In this document: piece by piece, positions 6,279-13,086 of the stretch
How the letters are laid out: each line of letters opens with the position of its first letter
Numbering within the stretch: position 1 is the stretch's first letter
Source: an uncultured Brachyspira sp.
Lineage (GTDB): Bacteria; Spirochaetota; Brachyspiria; Brachyspirales; Brachyspiraceae
Assembly: GCF_910578695.1 (NCBI RefSeq)
Contig: NZ_CAJTQJ010000015.1
Coordinates: forward strand, 18,585 to 44,688
Direction of reading: 5' to 3'
Length of the DNA stretch: 26,104 nucleotides
Made by a program: the position numbers and the translations under genes
Notes under the pieces: generated by a model
What the model saw: only the letters and a program-made list of their open reading frames with translations
What the model was told of the DNA's origin: nothing
The model's database searches: none

Positions 6279-8816
6279 TTAATATTCCCAGCTGTCAGAA
6301 GTTCTTATATATTCAAAATAATAAGATGTTATAAAATTATCATAAACAACTATGCCAGTTGGACCTTCATTTGCTGTAGTTTTAGAATAGATAGCTACTG
6401 TGTTTTTTGCTGGGATCCTTCTTATATAATGTCCATGATATGTAAGACCTATGTCTGTTAGATATGCCGCATATATAGGGATCCCTGATGCATCAAAATC
6501 TTTTATATTTCGTTTAAAATTTATATCAGAATGGATAAATTGTTCTATGTCCTCACCTTTAATATTAGGTATAGTATAGTTTTTAGCATTAGGCTCTCCT
6601 GCCATATAATAAATAGGCTTTCTTCCGCCGTCAGAGTTAACAAAATATCTTCCTGTAAAATGTTCTTGTTCATCTGCTATGATATTTAATCTGTCAGAAA
6701 TATTGTCTGCTTTTTCATTTAATGCCTCTCCTAATTGCTGTACATTAGAAACAGGATATAAAAGAGGATTTACTTCTCTGTTTTTATCTGGTATGAGATT
6801 TAATGTGAATATATCACCTATCCTTATTGTACTGCCGTCCTGATATGCTATGACTAAATCTGCAGCATTCTCATAGTCAGCATTTTGCTTAAAATAATAT
6901 TTTACTGCTTTTCCTGTATTTGATGTGATTTGAGTAGTATTGATAAATGTATTATTTGTACTTAAATTAAAATAATTTTCTAAATAAGGTTTTAAAAAAC
7001 TATAATATCGAACAGTTTTAAAAGAATTTTTGATTTTTATATTACCTGCTAATTTGACTGAACCATTATTGTTTTGGAGATTTAAATATGACATATAATA
7101 AAATGTAAACCTTTCATTGTCTCCTACTCCTAAAAAATAAGTATCTATAGGCTGATAATGTCTGTTTTTTATAGTTAATGTAATATTATATATACCTTGT
7201 TCAAAATCACTTAAATCTGTTTTTGATATTGCTAACGCTGAACCTATAAATTCAAATTGGGTAGGCTCGCTAACATTTTCTATAACTACATCTCCATTAT
7301 TATTAATCCATTCATCAGAAGAAACAACATGCCAAAACATATTTATCGTATTAAATATAAATAATGAATTTGTTTCTCCTTCAATATTTTTTATTTCTAA
7401 TACTATAGCTTTTTGTGATGCAGACAGATAAAAATTAGTTATAGAGGTATTTAATATATAGCTTCCGTCTTCTTGTTTTGTTATATTTGCTGTATATTCT
7501 TCATTTGTTATTATATTAGATAACACTAAATTAATATTATTTGGAATCTGTGCTTTGAACTTTGGGAAATTATAGCCTGAAATATATTCTAAATTAGTTT
7601 TGCTATTATCGAATGAAACATCTATAGCTTCGGCAAATCCTCCGCCTCCCAAGCTTATTAAAGTTAATTTACTTCTGTCTTCATTCCAATTAGAAGCAGT
7701 GAAATCCTCATCTACTTTATATATATTTTCATTTCTGATTATTAAATCATTTATAAAATATGAAGTGTCTTCTGCATATTCTTTATTAGTTCCTCCGCAT
7801 ACACTTATAGTATTGCCATTTAAATTAATATTATTTCCTGATATTAGACTATCCTGCTTATTATACTTTAATTTTTCTATTGCTTTTTGAACTGTATTTG
7901 TACTGCTTCCAAAACTTGAATTACTATCATCATAAAAAGTATTAGAGGCTTTATTTAAATAATCTATCTTTTTAAATTGAAGTAATTCATCAAAAGTATA
8001 ATTTTCTGAAGTTCTTAATACCAAATAGCAGAAATTATCTTTTAATATTATTTGATTTTTATATACATTTTTTATATCATTATTCCATTCTACTATATCC
8101 TGTAAAGGCTTTAATATATCATTTATATTTGCTATATTATCATAGTTAAAATCTTTCTGTACTATGAAAAAATTATTATTATATTCTACCAATTCATTAG
8201 ATTTATAGAGTGTATTTAATTCTAATTTTCTAAAAGGCGTTATTAAACTGCAATTAGTTTTTAAATAATAATCTGTATCATCGCTTGTAAAATCTCTAAA
8301 AACTCTGTATAGATAGCCTTTGTATTTTATAATATCATTTATTTTATAATCAGTATCTTTATAATAATTTTTTATAGGGTAATTATTATCAAGATTATTT
8401 AATTTATCAGCAATTTCATCAAGCATAAATGCACAAAAAGTACTGCTGTAAGTATTTATTTTATATTTAAAATTTTTATTTAAATCGCTTGAGGGAAAGA
8501 AAATTATACTCTTAAAATTAATATCATTTTGTATTAAATATATTTCATTGTCTTTGACTTCTACGCTTTGCAAATCTTCTAATTCTTCTAAAAGATGAGG
8601 ATATACTTTTATATCATCAATTAAAAACTCCGTATTTTCTAATGCCCCATCAACAGCATATCCTATATCTGCACAAAAAAGCCTTTGCCCTTGAAAAACT
8701 TTTACCTGTACATTATTAGTATTAAGTTCTAATTCTCCGCTTCTTTCCAATAATTCAAATGTATTTTCTGAGATTTTGTATTGAAAAGGAGCTTGTATAT
8801 TATTATTATTTAGCAT
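6279..8816 (-). CDS. Large fibre-like protein with repeated carbohydrate-binding-like modules
   Basis: The product has 845 residues. Four related modules of about 35-40 residues can be seen near 152-190, 201-238, 246-285 and 347-388. Each has the pattern Tyr...Asn-Asp/Glu-x-hydrophobic...Tyr-x-hydrophobic followed by a Phe/Asn-rich tail, for example TDYKINDIIKYKGYLYRVF and TSYFINDLIIRNENIYKV. This resembles the CBM5/12 chitin-binding fold found in phage fibres. A collar-like stretch (SSFGSSTNTVQKAIEKLKYN) separates modules. The last 140 or so residues are aromatic and probably form the receptor-binding tip. It heads the fibre-to-lysis operon, with an AAAGGA site. It probably mediates particle binding to the cell surface; ligand unknown. 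Confidence 0.65.
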   Translation of the reverse strand: MLNNNNIQAPFQYKISENTFELLERSGELELNTNNVQVKVFQGQRLFCADIGYAVDGALENTEFLIDDIKVYPHLLEELEDLQSVEVKDNEIYLIQNDINFKSIIFFPSSDLNKNFKYKINTYSSTFCAFMLDEIADKLNNLDNNYPIKNYYKDTDYKINDIIKYKGYLYRVFRDFTSDDTDYYLKTNCSLITPFRKLELNTLYKSNELVEYNNNFFIVQKDFNYDNIANINDILKPLQDIVEWNNDIKNVYKNQIILKDNFCYLVLRTSENYTFDELLQFKKIDYLNKASNTFYDDSNSSFGSSTNTVQKAIEKLKYNKQDSLISGNNINLNGNTISVCGGTNKEYAEDTSYFINDLIIRNENIYKVDEDFTASNWNEDRSKLTLISLGGGGFAEAIDVSFDNSKTNLEYISGYNFPKFKAQIPNNINLVLSNIITNEEYTANITKQEDGSYILNTSITNFYLSASQKAIVLEIKNIEGETNSLFIFNTINMFWHVVSSDEWINNNGDVVIENVSEPTQFEFIGSALAISKTDLSDFEQGIYNITLTIKNRHYQPIDTYFLGVGDNERFTFYYMSYLNLQNNNGSVKLAGNIKIKNSFKTVRYYSFLKPYLENYFNLSTNNTFINTTQITSNTGKAVKYYFKQNADYENAADLVIAYQDGSTIRIGDIFTLNLIPDKNREVNPLLYPVSNVQQLGEALNEKADNISDRLNIIADEQEHFTGRYFVNSDGGRKPIYYMAGEPNAKNYTIPNIKGEDIEQFIHSDINFKRNIKDFDASGIPIYAAYLTDIGLTYHGHYIRRIPAKNTVAIYSKTTANEGPTGIVVYDNFITSYYFEYIRTSDSWEY

Positions 8817-8953
8817 TTTATTATTTTCCTTTAATTTTATTTAAATATTTTATCAAAAAAAGGCAGCAGATGATTATTTATATATTTTTAATCAAAAGCA
8901 ATATTTATTATGACTTTTATAGTAAAAAATAAAAAAAAGTACACTATAAAAGG

Positions 8954-8981
8954 TTGAGCAAATCTACAAATATTTTATAAT
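8954..8981 (+). promoter_or_regulatory. Sigma-70-type promoter of the outer-membrane-type protein gene
   Basis: A -35 element TTGAGC (8954-8959) and a perfect -10 TATAAT (8976-8981) are separated by 16 bases. The start codon of the plus-strand gene lies 32 bases further on. It gives this gene transcription independent of the surrounding minus-strand particle genes. Confidence 0.65.
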
Positions 8982-9013
8982 GTCTATTAAAGTTTAATTA
9001 ATAGGCTTAAATA

Positions 9014-9880
9014 ATGAAAAAAATATTAATTTTATTTTCAATAATTTTTATTAGTATGCATAATCTTTATTCATTTACAAATGGTTTTGTATGGGCATTG
9101 AAGTTTAATTTTAATGGTTCAGCTACAATACCCTCTATAAAACAAGAAGATTTAAATAAAATGGGCATAGAGTATTTTAAAGGAGCTGTAGGATATTCTT
9201 TAAATGGAGAATTAGAATTAGGCTATCTGTTTGGTTCTGAAAGATGGTTTAATATGGATAATAGAAAATTCAGCGGAATGAGTTTATTCGGCTATTTAGG
9301 AGTAGGAACAGGATATTTAGGGCAGGGTTTTAGAGGTACTTTTTCAGACAACAAAGATGATAAGGCTAATATATTTGTTAATATCAATTATGCTCCTGTT
9401 TTAGATTTTGGAATAGGCACAAAGGTTCATTTGTTAGAAGATAAATTAGTGCTTGGGCTTTCAATAGGCGGTAAATTTATAATTGACAGCTCTCCTGAAA
9501 GTTATATTTACAGTGATAATCCTGGTGCTGTTGAAACTGGCACAGCAAATCATCCTAATGGCAAAGTTACTTTACCTATACTTTCAGAAGTTATAATGAG
9601 TAAATATATAAATCAATCTTTTAACAGATTAATGCTAAGTGTTAAATTTACTATAGAATATAATCAAATTCTTTCTGAAAAAGTGTCTTTACTGCTTGGA
9701 TTATATACAAGATTTAATGTTTATAATCCTAAATATTTAGTAATGACTAAAGATATAGAAAAAATTATACAGAGTTATACAGGAGGCAAAGACTTTACAT
9801 TAGAAACTAAACTCCCAAGTTATTTTGTAAACTCTTTAGATTTTGGAGTAAGTATTGGTTTTGCTTTTAATGCAAATTAA
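9014..9880 (+). CDS. Exported beta-barrel-like outer-membrane protein
   Basis: The product has 288 residues. A clear signal peptide (MKKILILFSIIFISMHNLYS) ends near residue 20. The mature part alternates short amphipathic strands rich in Gly, Phe and Tyr (GYLGVGTGYLGQGF, DFGIGTKVHL, LVLGLSIGGKF) and ends with VNSLDFGVSIGFAFNAN, whose final phenylalanine-containing strand suits barrel insertion. This looks like a small spirochaetal outer-membrane barrel. It is the only sizeable plus-strand gene inside the particle cluster and has its own promoter. Its stop codon overlaps that of the convergent tail gene by three bases. It is probably a cargo gene; surface variation or receptor change is a possible role but untested. 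Confidence 0.7.
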   Translation: MKKILILFSIIFISMHNLYSFTNGFVWALKFNFNGSATIPSIKQEDLNKMGIEYFKGAVGYSLNGELELGYLFGSERWFNMDNRKFSGMSLFGYLGVGTGYLGQGFRGTFSDNKDDKANIFVNINYAPVLDFGIGTKVHLLEDKLVLGLSIGGKFIIDSSPESYIYSDNPGAVETGTANHPNGKVTLPILSEVIMSKYINQSFNRLMLSVKFTIEYNQILSEKVSLLLGLYTRFNVYNPKYLVMTKDIEKIIQSYTGGKDFTLETKLPSYFVNSLDFGVSIGFAFNAN

Positions 9881-10764
9881 TTGTTCTTATATCTTACCAT
9901 AAAATATAATATAGCAGTTATAGTATTTTGACCATTATTTTTCATTCCTAAAATAGGTTTAGAATTAAGTATTGGAAACCATATTAAGCGGGGAATTCCT
10001 TTTGGATAATTAATATTATTTTTTTCAAACTCGCCTCCATAATAATTATAACTCGCTGAGCTTCCAAACCAGCCCATAAAAGGAGCTTTATCATTTATAT
10101 TCTGATAAAGTCCGAAAGATGAAAGAGATAATAAAGCTGATATATTACCGCTTACATATCCTGACATTTGCAGATATTCTAAATCATCTCTCAAATTTAA
10201 ATCCCATTGCTGAGTGCCTTTTCCTGATTTTGTTATTGTTTCTTTTATTATAAAAGTAGAATTATTCTGAACCTCTTTAATCATATTATTAATCTCCTCT
10301 ATATATGAAGGTATTCCGACAGTTCTTTCAAATATATCATTTAATACACCTGAAGTTATAGAAGTAGTTATATAGCGTCCGCTTACTATTTTTAATTTTT
10401 TACCTGCATAAATACTATTCAAAAAATAAGTTCCTCTAAGTCCGTCTTTATTAAACCAAAATATTTGATTTTCTTTAGGCATATATTTATCATTGCCAAG
10501 TTCTCCTATAACATTTGTCAAATCTGCTATTTTAGCAGTGCCTTCTTCATCATAAACAGCAAAAATACAATCATTTAGAAAAGCTAATGAATTGGTTAAA
10601 AGCCCTGTAGATACTGCAGTATAATTTGAATTTTCAAAAGGCTCATTAGGTATTTCAAAATATAAATTTTCTGCTGTTTGTAAATAGCTTTCATCTCTAA
10701 AAGGGTTATATGTATTTGAAAGCCCAAAATAATTTAATATAGTTCCTTTAGTACTTGAAATCAT
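9877..10764 (-). CDS. Tail-region structural protein of about 33 kDa
   Basis: I do not recognise a domain in this 295-residue protein. It has no signal peptide. It is rich in Asn, Tyr and Phe and ends in a strand-rich segment (ITAILYFMVRYKNN) of the type seen in tail fibre or baseplate-associated proteins. The frame opens at a TTG four codons upstream, but ATG 10764 has GGAG at the right distance and is preferred. It follows the tail-chaperone pair with a gap of about 90 bases. VSH-1 has a tail protein of similar mass, so it may be a counterpart, but that is a size match only. No tape-measure gene separates it from the chaperones, contrary to usual phage order. Confidence 0.55.
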   Translation of the reverse strand: MISSTKGTILNYFGLSNTYNPFRDESYLQTAENLYFEIPNEPFENSNYTAVSTGLLTNSLAFLNDCIFAVYDEEGTAKIADLTNVIGELGNDKYMPKENQIFWFNKDGLRGTYFLNSIYAGKKLKIVSGRYITTSITSGVLNDIFERTVGIPSYIEEINNMIKEVQNNSTFIIKETITKSGKGTQQWDLNLRDDLEYLQMSGYVSGNISALLSLSSFGLYQNINDKAPFMGWFGSSASYNYYGGEFEKNNINYPKGIPRLIWFPILNSKPILGMKNNGQNTITAILYFMVRYKNN

Positions 10765-10854
10765 AGTTTTCTCCAAAAAATTAATGCATTAATATTTTAT
10801 TATTAATATTTAAAATTATTATAGAAATTATTATTAATTATAATATAAATTATT

Positions 10855-11172
10855 TTAATTATTATGAATTGATTTGTTTATTAAAATTTTAAATTTGAAT
10901 ACTGCATAATTAAGTCCAAGCCTCAAATAATCATCTTCATCATAAATACAATGAATAAATCTTCCGCTTATTACCTGATACCAAGCCTCTAAAATAATTT
11001 TATTCCAAAATAAAGAAGCTGTATACAAACTTATAAGTGAATCATTAAAATAGCAAAAATCATCATATTTAACCTGCTTATTTTTAAAAGCATAATTTAC
11101 GAGATTATCAATTTCTGTCTGTTCTACAGCAGAAAAAACAGGACTTACATAATTCTTCTTTCCAGCAAAAAA
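10855..11172 (-). CDS. Frameshift-encoded extension of the tail-assembly chaperone (GT-type)
   Basis: This frame is in -1 register to the preceding 118-residue gene. It is open from about 11193 to the stop at 10855-10857, and has no ATG or GTG start. Its first ATG-like alternative, an in-frame TTG, lies far inside. The residues look fully coding (EIDNLVNYAFKNKQ, DDYLRLGLNYAVF) with the regional A/T-ending codons. Joined at the slippery heptamer TTTTTTG (11172-11166), it adds 103 residues after residue 112, giving a 215-residue fusion. The layout mirrors lambda gpG/gpGT, where the longer form binds the tape-measure protein during tail assembly. Confidence 0.7.
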   Translation of the reverse strand, partial: FFAGKKNYVSPVFSAVEQTEIDNLVNYAFKNKQVKYDDFCYFNDSLISLYTASLFWNKIILEAWYQVISGRFIHCIYDEDDYLRLGLNYAVFKFKILINKSIHNN

Positions 11173-11501
11173 CTTTTTATCACCTGAGCAAATTCATTGA
11201 TATCTTTTGTACTCCATTCATCAAGAAGATTTGAAGCAGTATTATCATTAATCCTAACATCAAGCCATTGAAAAATATCATCATCAATAATCTGCTTTTC
11301 TTTTTCTCTTACATATTTAAGATTTTCATTAAAACTTGGACGATTGATAGTTATAATATCATCGCTTTGAAATTTATTTCCTAAAGTAGAACGGCTGAAT
11401 ATTTTAACAGGCACTATATTTTTGCCGTCATCTTTATAAACGATTTCTTCTATAATATATCTGTTAAAAAAATCTTCGCATTTAAACTCAATTTTCTGCA
11501 T
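11145..11501 (-). CDS. Tail-assembly chaperone, short form (G-type)
   Basis: The product has 118 residues, soluble and acidic, mostly helical in the second half (DIFQWLDVRINDN, DINEFAQVIKSFLLE). I recognise no domain, but small size, acidic character and a start-less overlapping -1 frame match the G component of the G/GT tail chaperones of long-tailed phages. The ribosome site AAAGGAG lies immediately before the ATG, and the same AGGAGTATA string is repeated three times upstream within the tandem hairpin array. The zero-frame stop comes 18 bases after the slippery heptamer. Confidence in the gene is high; the role is inferred from the frameshift arrangement. Confidence 0.75.
   Translation of the reverse strand: MQKIEFKCEDFFNRYIIEEIVYKDDGKNIVPVKIFSRSTLGNKFQSDDIITINRPSFNENLKYVREKEKQIIDDDIFQWLDVRINDNTASNLLDEWSTKDINEFAQVIKSFLLERRIM
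11166..11172 (-). other. Slippery heptamer T TTT TTG for -1 programmed frameshifting
   Basis: On the minus strand the bases AGT TTT TTG read Ser110-Phe111-Leu112 in frame zero. The heptamer T TTT TTG fits the X XXY YYZ rule with both tRNAs able to re-pair with UUU. The zero frame ends soon afterwards (ATG TAA), and the -1 frame continues for 103 codons. No strong downstream stem is obvious, which is also true of some tail-chaperone sites. Confidence 0.65.
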
Positions 11502-11512
11502 TTTTATACTCC

Positions 11513-11691
11513 TTTAATATACTCCTTAATTTTTTTTCACTATAGTTTTATGACAATTACATTGTCATAAGTTCAAAAAATATAAGGAGTGTTTTAATAT
11601 ACTCCTTAATTTTTTTCACTATAGTTTTATGACAATTAAATTGTCATAAGTTCAAAAAATATAAGGAGCGTTAATATACTCCTTAATTTTT
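11513..11691. repeat. Tandem repeat of 80 and 77 bases, each forming a long hairpin
   Basis: There are two complete units (about 11513-11592 and 11593-11669) and a third partial unit of about 20 bases. Each unit holds a near-perfect palindrome TTATGACAAT/ATTGTCATAA with a 2-3 base loop. This is flanked by outer arms ACTCCTTA and TAAGGAG, so the whole unit can fold on itself. On the minus strand the outer right arm TAAGGAGTATA is the same string as the ribosome site of the tail-chaperone gene, and the other arm, CTCCTTA, resembles the anti-Shine-Dalgarno. The array fills most of the 313-base gap between the 87-residue gene and the chaperone gene. No other coding capacity is seen. Confidence 0.9.
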
Positions 11692-11769
11692 CTATTAGAA
11701 TTTATAAAAAAAATTATGTATAATTATTTAAAATTTAATTTAATATAACTTCAAAACTTTAAAATAAAA

Positions 11770-11795
11770 AAGCCTTATACAAAAGTACAAGGCTT
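11770..11795 (-). terminator. Intrinsic terminator of the HicB-like cassette
   Basis: On the minus strand AAGCCTTGTAC pairs with GTATAAGGCTT around a short loop, followed by TTTTTTATTTT. It begins 20 bases after the stop codon of the 87-residue gene (11815). It separates that cassette from the tail-chaperone transcript. Confidence 0.8.
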
Positions 11796-11814
11796 ATGAT
11801 TATGAATAATTTTA

Positions 11815-12078
11815 TTATTTTCTAAATTTCTCTATATAATCCATATCCTTATCTGAAATACATAAACGAATAGATACTATATTCAAATTTTGTTCTCTTA
11901 TCAAATGTACGCCATTGTTTACCGTAATTTCAAATACTGTTAAACCTTTAAGTCCATTTGGTCTTTCAAATGAAACATTATATTTCTGTTTATTATTATC
12001 TTTCCAATCTATATAAACAATATATTTATGTTCTGATAAAAAATTTATAACTTTATCTGCATCATAAAATAAAGACAT
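11815..12078 (-). CDS. 87-residue protein of unknown function, partner of HicB-like protein
   Basis: I do not recognise this protein. It is soluble and looks like a mixed alpha/beta fold: a helix (DADKVINFLSEH), several strands (YIVYIDW, KYNVSFER, LTVFEITV, IVSIRLCI) and a short C-terminal helix (DMDYIEKFRK). It lies 26 bases downstream of the 178-residue HicB-like gene, has an AAGGA ribosome site, and is followed by a terminator, so the two form a closed two-gene unit. The pair could be a toxin-antitoxin or anti-phage accessory, but no HicA-type motif (GSHxxY/F) is visible. The role is unknown. Confidence 0.6.
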   Translation of the reverse strand: MSLFYDADKVINFLSEHKYIVYIDWKDNNKQKYNVSFERPNGLKGLTVFEITVNNGVHLIREQNLNIVSIRLCISDKDMDYIEKFRK

Positions 12079-12104
12079 ACTATATAAATCCTTAACAAAT
12101 TATT

Positions 12105-12641
12105 TTATTGCACTTCTTTTAAGTCTATTTCATCAATTTTATATTTAGGCTCTATTGTTGCATTAACTTGATTAAGTTTATTTTGTATATCTACATATTT
12201 TTTTAGAAAATCATTAAAAGTGTTTTTATACTTTTCTTTAACTTCTTCTATTATTTGCTTTTCCAAAGTATTGTTTATATCTTTACCAAATTTTGCCAAT
12301 TCTCCATCTATTTTTCTATAATGTCTCCAATAGTTATCCATAGCATTAGTATCTACACAAATTATATATTTATCTAAATCCTGAGCAGAATTTATATTAT
12401 TATCAAAATATTCTAAAATATTTGTAACTAAATTTGTTATAGATGATTTTATATCTTCTCCGCTGTTAAAAAGCATAAGCTCCAAACAAACAGCTTCAAA
12501 TATACCGTCATCAGCTTTATTTACCATAAAATGCAAATGAGGTATATTCCAAGATTCTGTATTTTTTAAAACAAGCTTACCTACGGCTTTAAAATCTAAA
12601 TGTGAAACGGATAGAACTTTTATATTTTCATATTTAGACAT
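12105..12641 (-). CDS. HicB-like domain protein with C-terminal helical extension
   Basis: The product has 178 residues. Residues about 32-80 read HLHFMVNKADDGIFEAVCLE, then a Gly (SGED) and a helix (SITNLVTNILEYF). This matches the HicB partial RNase-H pattern, in which D-G-x-F/Y-x-A-x-C-x-E-L is followed by a G and a long helix. The C-terminal part is a long charged helix (KQIIEEVKEKYKNTFNDF) rather than the usual DNA-binding helix-turn-helix. An AAGGAG ribosome site supports the start. It heads a two-gene operon with the 87-residue gene and sits upstream of the tail-chaperone module. The fold call is by pattern only and could be wrong. Confidence 0.55.
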   Translation of the reverse strand: MSKYENIKVLSVSHLDFKAVGKLVLKNTESWNIPHLHFMVNKADDGIFEAVCLELMLFNSGEDIKSSITNLVTNILEYFDNNINSAQDLDKYIICVDTNAMDNYWRHYRKIDGELAKFGKDINNTLEKQIIEEVKEKYKNTFNDFLKKYVDIQNKLNQVNATIEPKYKIDEIDLKEVQ

Positions 12642-12658
12642 TTTTATCTCCTTAAAAC

Positions 12659-12682
12659 TTGATATGATATATAGTATATCAA
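12659..12682 (-). promoter_or_regulatory. Imperfect palindrome upstream of the HicB-like gene, possible operator
   Basis: The arms TTGATAT and ATATCAA are separated by 10 bases, 18 bases before the start of the HicB-like gene. Autoregulated toxin-antitoxin operons often carry such palindromes. AT-rich sequence makes chance symmetry likely, so confidence is low. Confidence 0.3.
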
Positions 12683-12721
12683 AAATTATTTAAAGTGTCA
12701 AATTAGGGTGTAACTTTTATA

Positions 12722-12755
12722 TTGACATAATAATATTATACTTATAATATTATTA
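12722..12755 (+). promoter_or_regulatory. Promoter with perfect 13-base inverted repeat over the -10 region
   Basis: A consensus -35 TTGACA (12722-12727) is followed by TATAAT (12743-12748) at 15 bases, or TAATAT at 17 bases. The -10 region is embedded in a perfect inverted repeat, TAATAATATTATA (12728-12740) and TATAATATTATTA (12743-12755), with a two-base centre. The ATG of the short plus-strand frame begins at 12755, so a transcript from here would be nearly leaderless. The repeat could be an operator. Confidence 0.5.
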
Positions 12756-12943
12756 TGAAAATAAAAACTATTGTATTAATTTTTTTTTACTGCTTCAAAT
12801 TATATTCTTTCAACAGTATTTTCTTTTCGCAAAATATACAAAATTATTTCACTATCTTTGATATAGGCTACAATAAAAATATTTCAATAAACCTAATAAA
12901 ATCAATTTTGAATATTCAAACAGCACATTTCTATCAAATATGA
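12755..12943 (+). pseudogene. Short plus-strand frame with signal peptide, probably a truncated outer-membrane protein gene
   Basis: The frame encodes 62 residues. The N-terminus (MKIKTIVLIFFYCFKLYSF) is a good signal peptide, like that of the barrel protein at 9014. The rest (FTIFDIGYNKNISINLI) looks like one or two barrel strands, and then a stop follows. It is too short for a barrel, and what follows (12944-12996) shows no continuation I can read. I take it as the 5' stub of a lost surface-protein gene that kept its promoter. A genuine small exported peptide is possible. It has no ribosome site. Confidence 0.4.
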
Positions 12944-12996
12944 CAGAACTAGAAAAAGATAAATATCAAATTCATTAATAAAAAAAATAAATTACA

Positions 12997-13078
12997 TTAA
13001 AATAAATTATCTCTGTCTGTGAATGCAATCAAATAATTACTGTTAATGTCATTTGATTGTTCAACTGCAATTATTCTA
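12997..13078 (-). pseudogene. Diverged 3' fragment of the Hvp53-like tail gene
   Basis: On the minus strand this reads AVEQSNDINSNYLIAFTDRD, then NLF and a stop. The intact tail gene at 18080-19477 ends AVEQSSDMNSNYLIAFTDRE, then DLF and a stop. Over about 70 bases 12 differ, roughly 83 percent identity by hand count, with the frame fully kept. Similarity fades at about 13070-13078, a few bases from the stop codon of the sugar permease. It therefore abuts the transporter cassette on one side, while the intact gene lies beyond the other. It is a partial duplication from a diverged copy, not a fresh target-site repeat. Confidence 0.85.
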
Positions 13079-13086
13079 TAATAACT

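Noticed and set aside
6144..6461. Plus-strand frame of 105 codons across the start of the 124-residue gene and the end of the fibre gene
   Set aside because: It crosses two well-supported minus-strand genes, has no ribosome site and no recognisable motif.
7600..7890. Plus-strand frame of 96 codons within the fibre gene
   Set aside because: It is antisense to a long gene with repeated modules and has no ribosome site.
11513..11691. CRISPR array
   Set aside because: The units are directly adjacent 77-80 base repeats that form hairpins, with no distinct spacers and no cas genes nearby.
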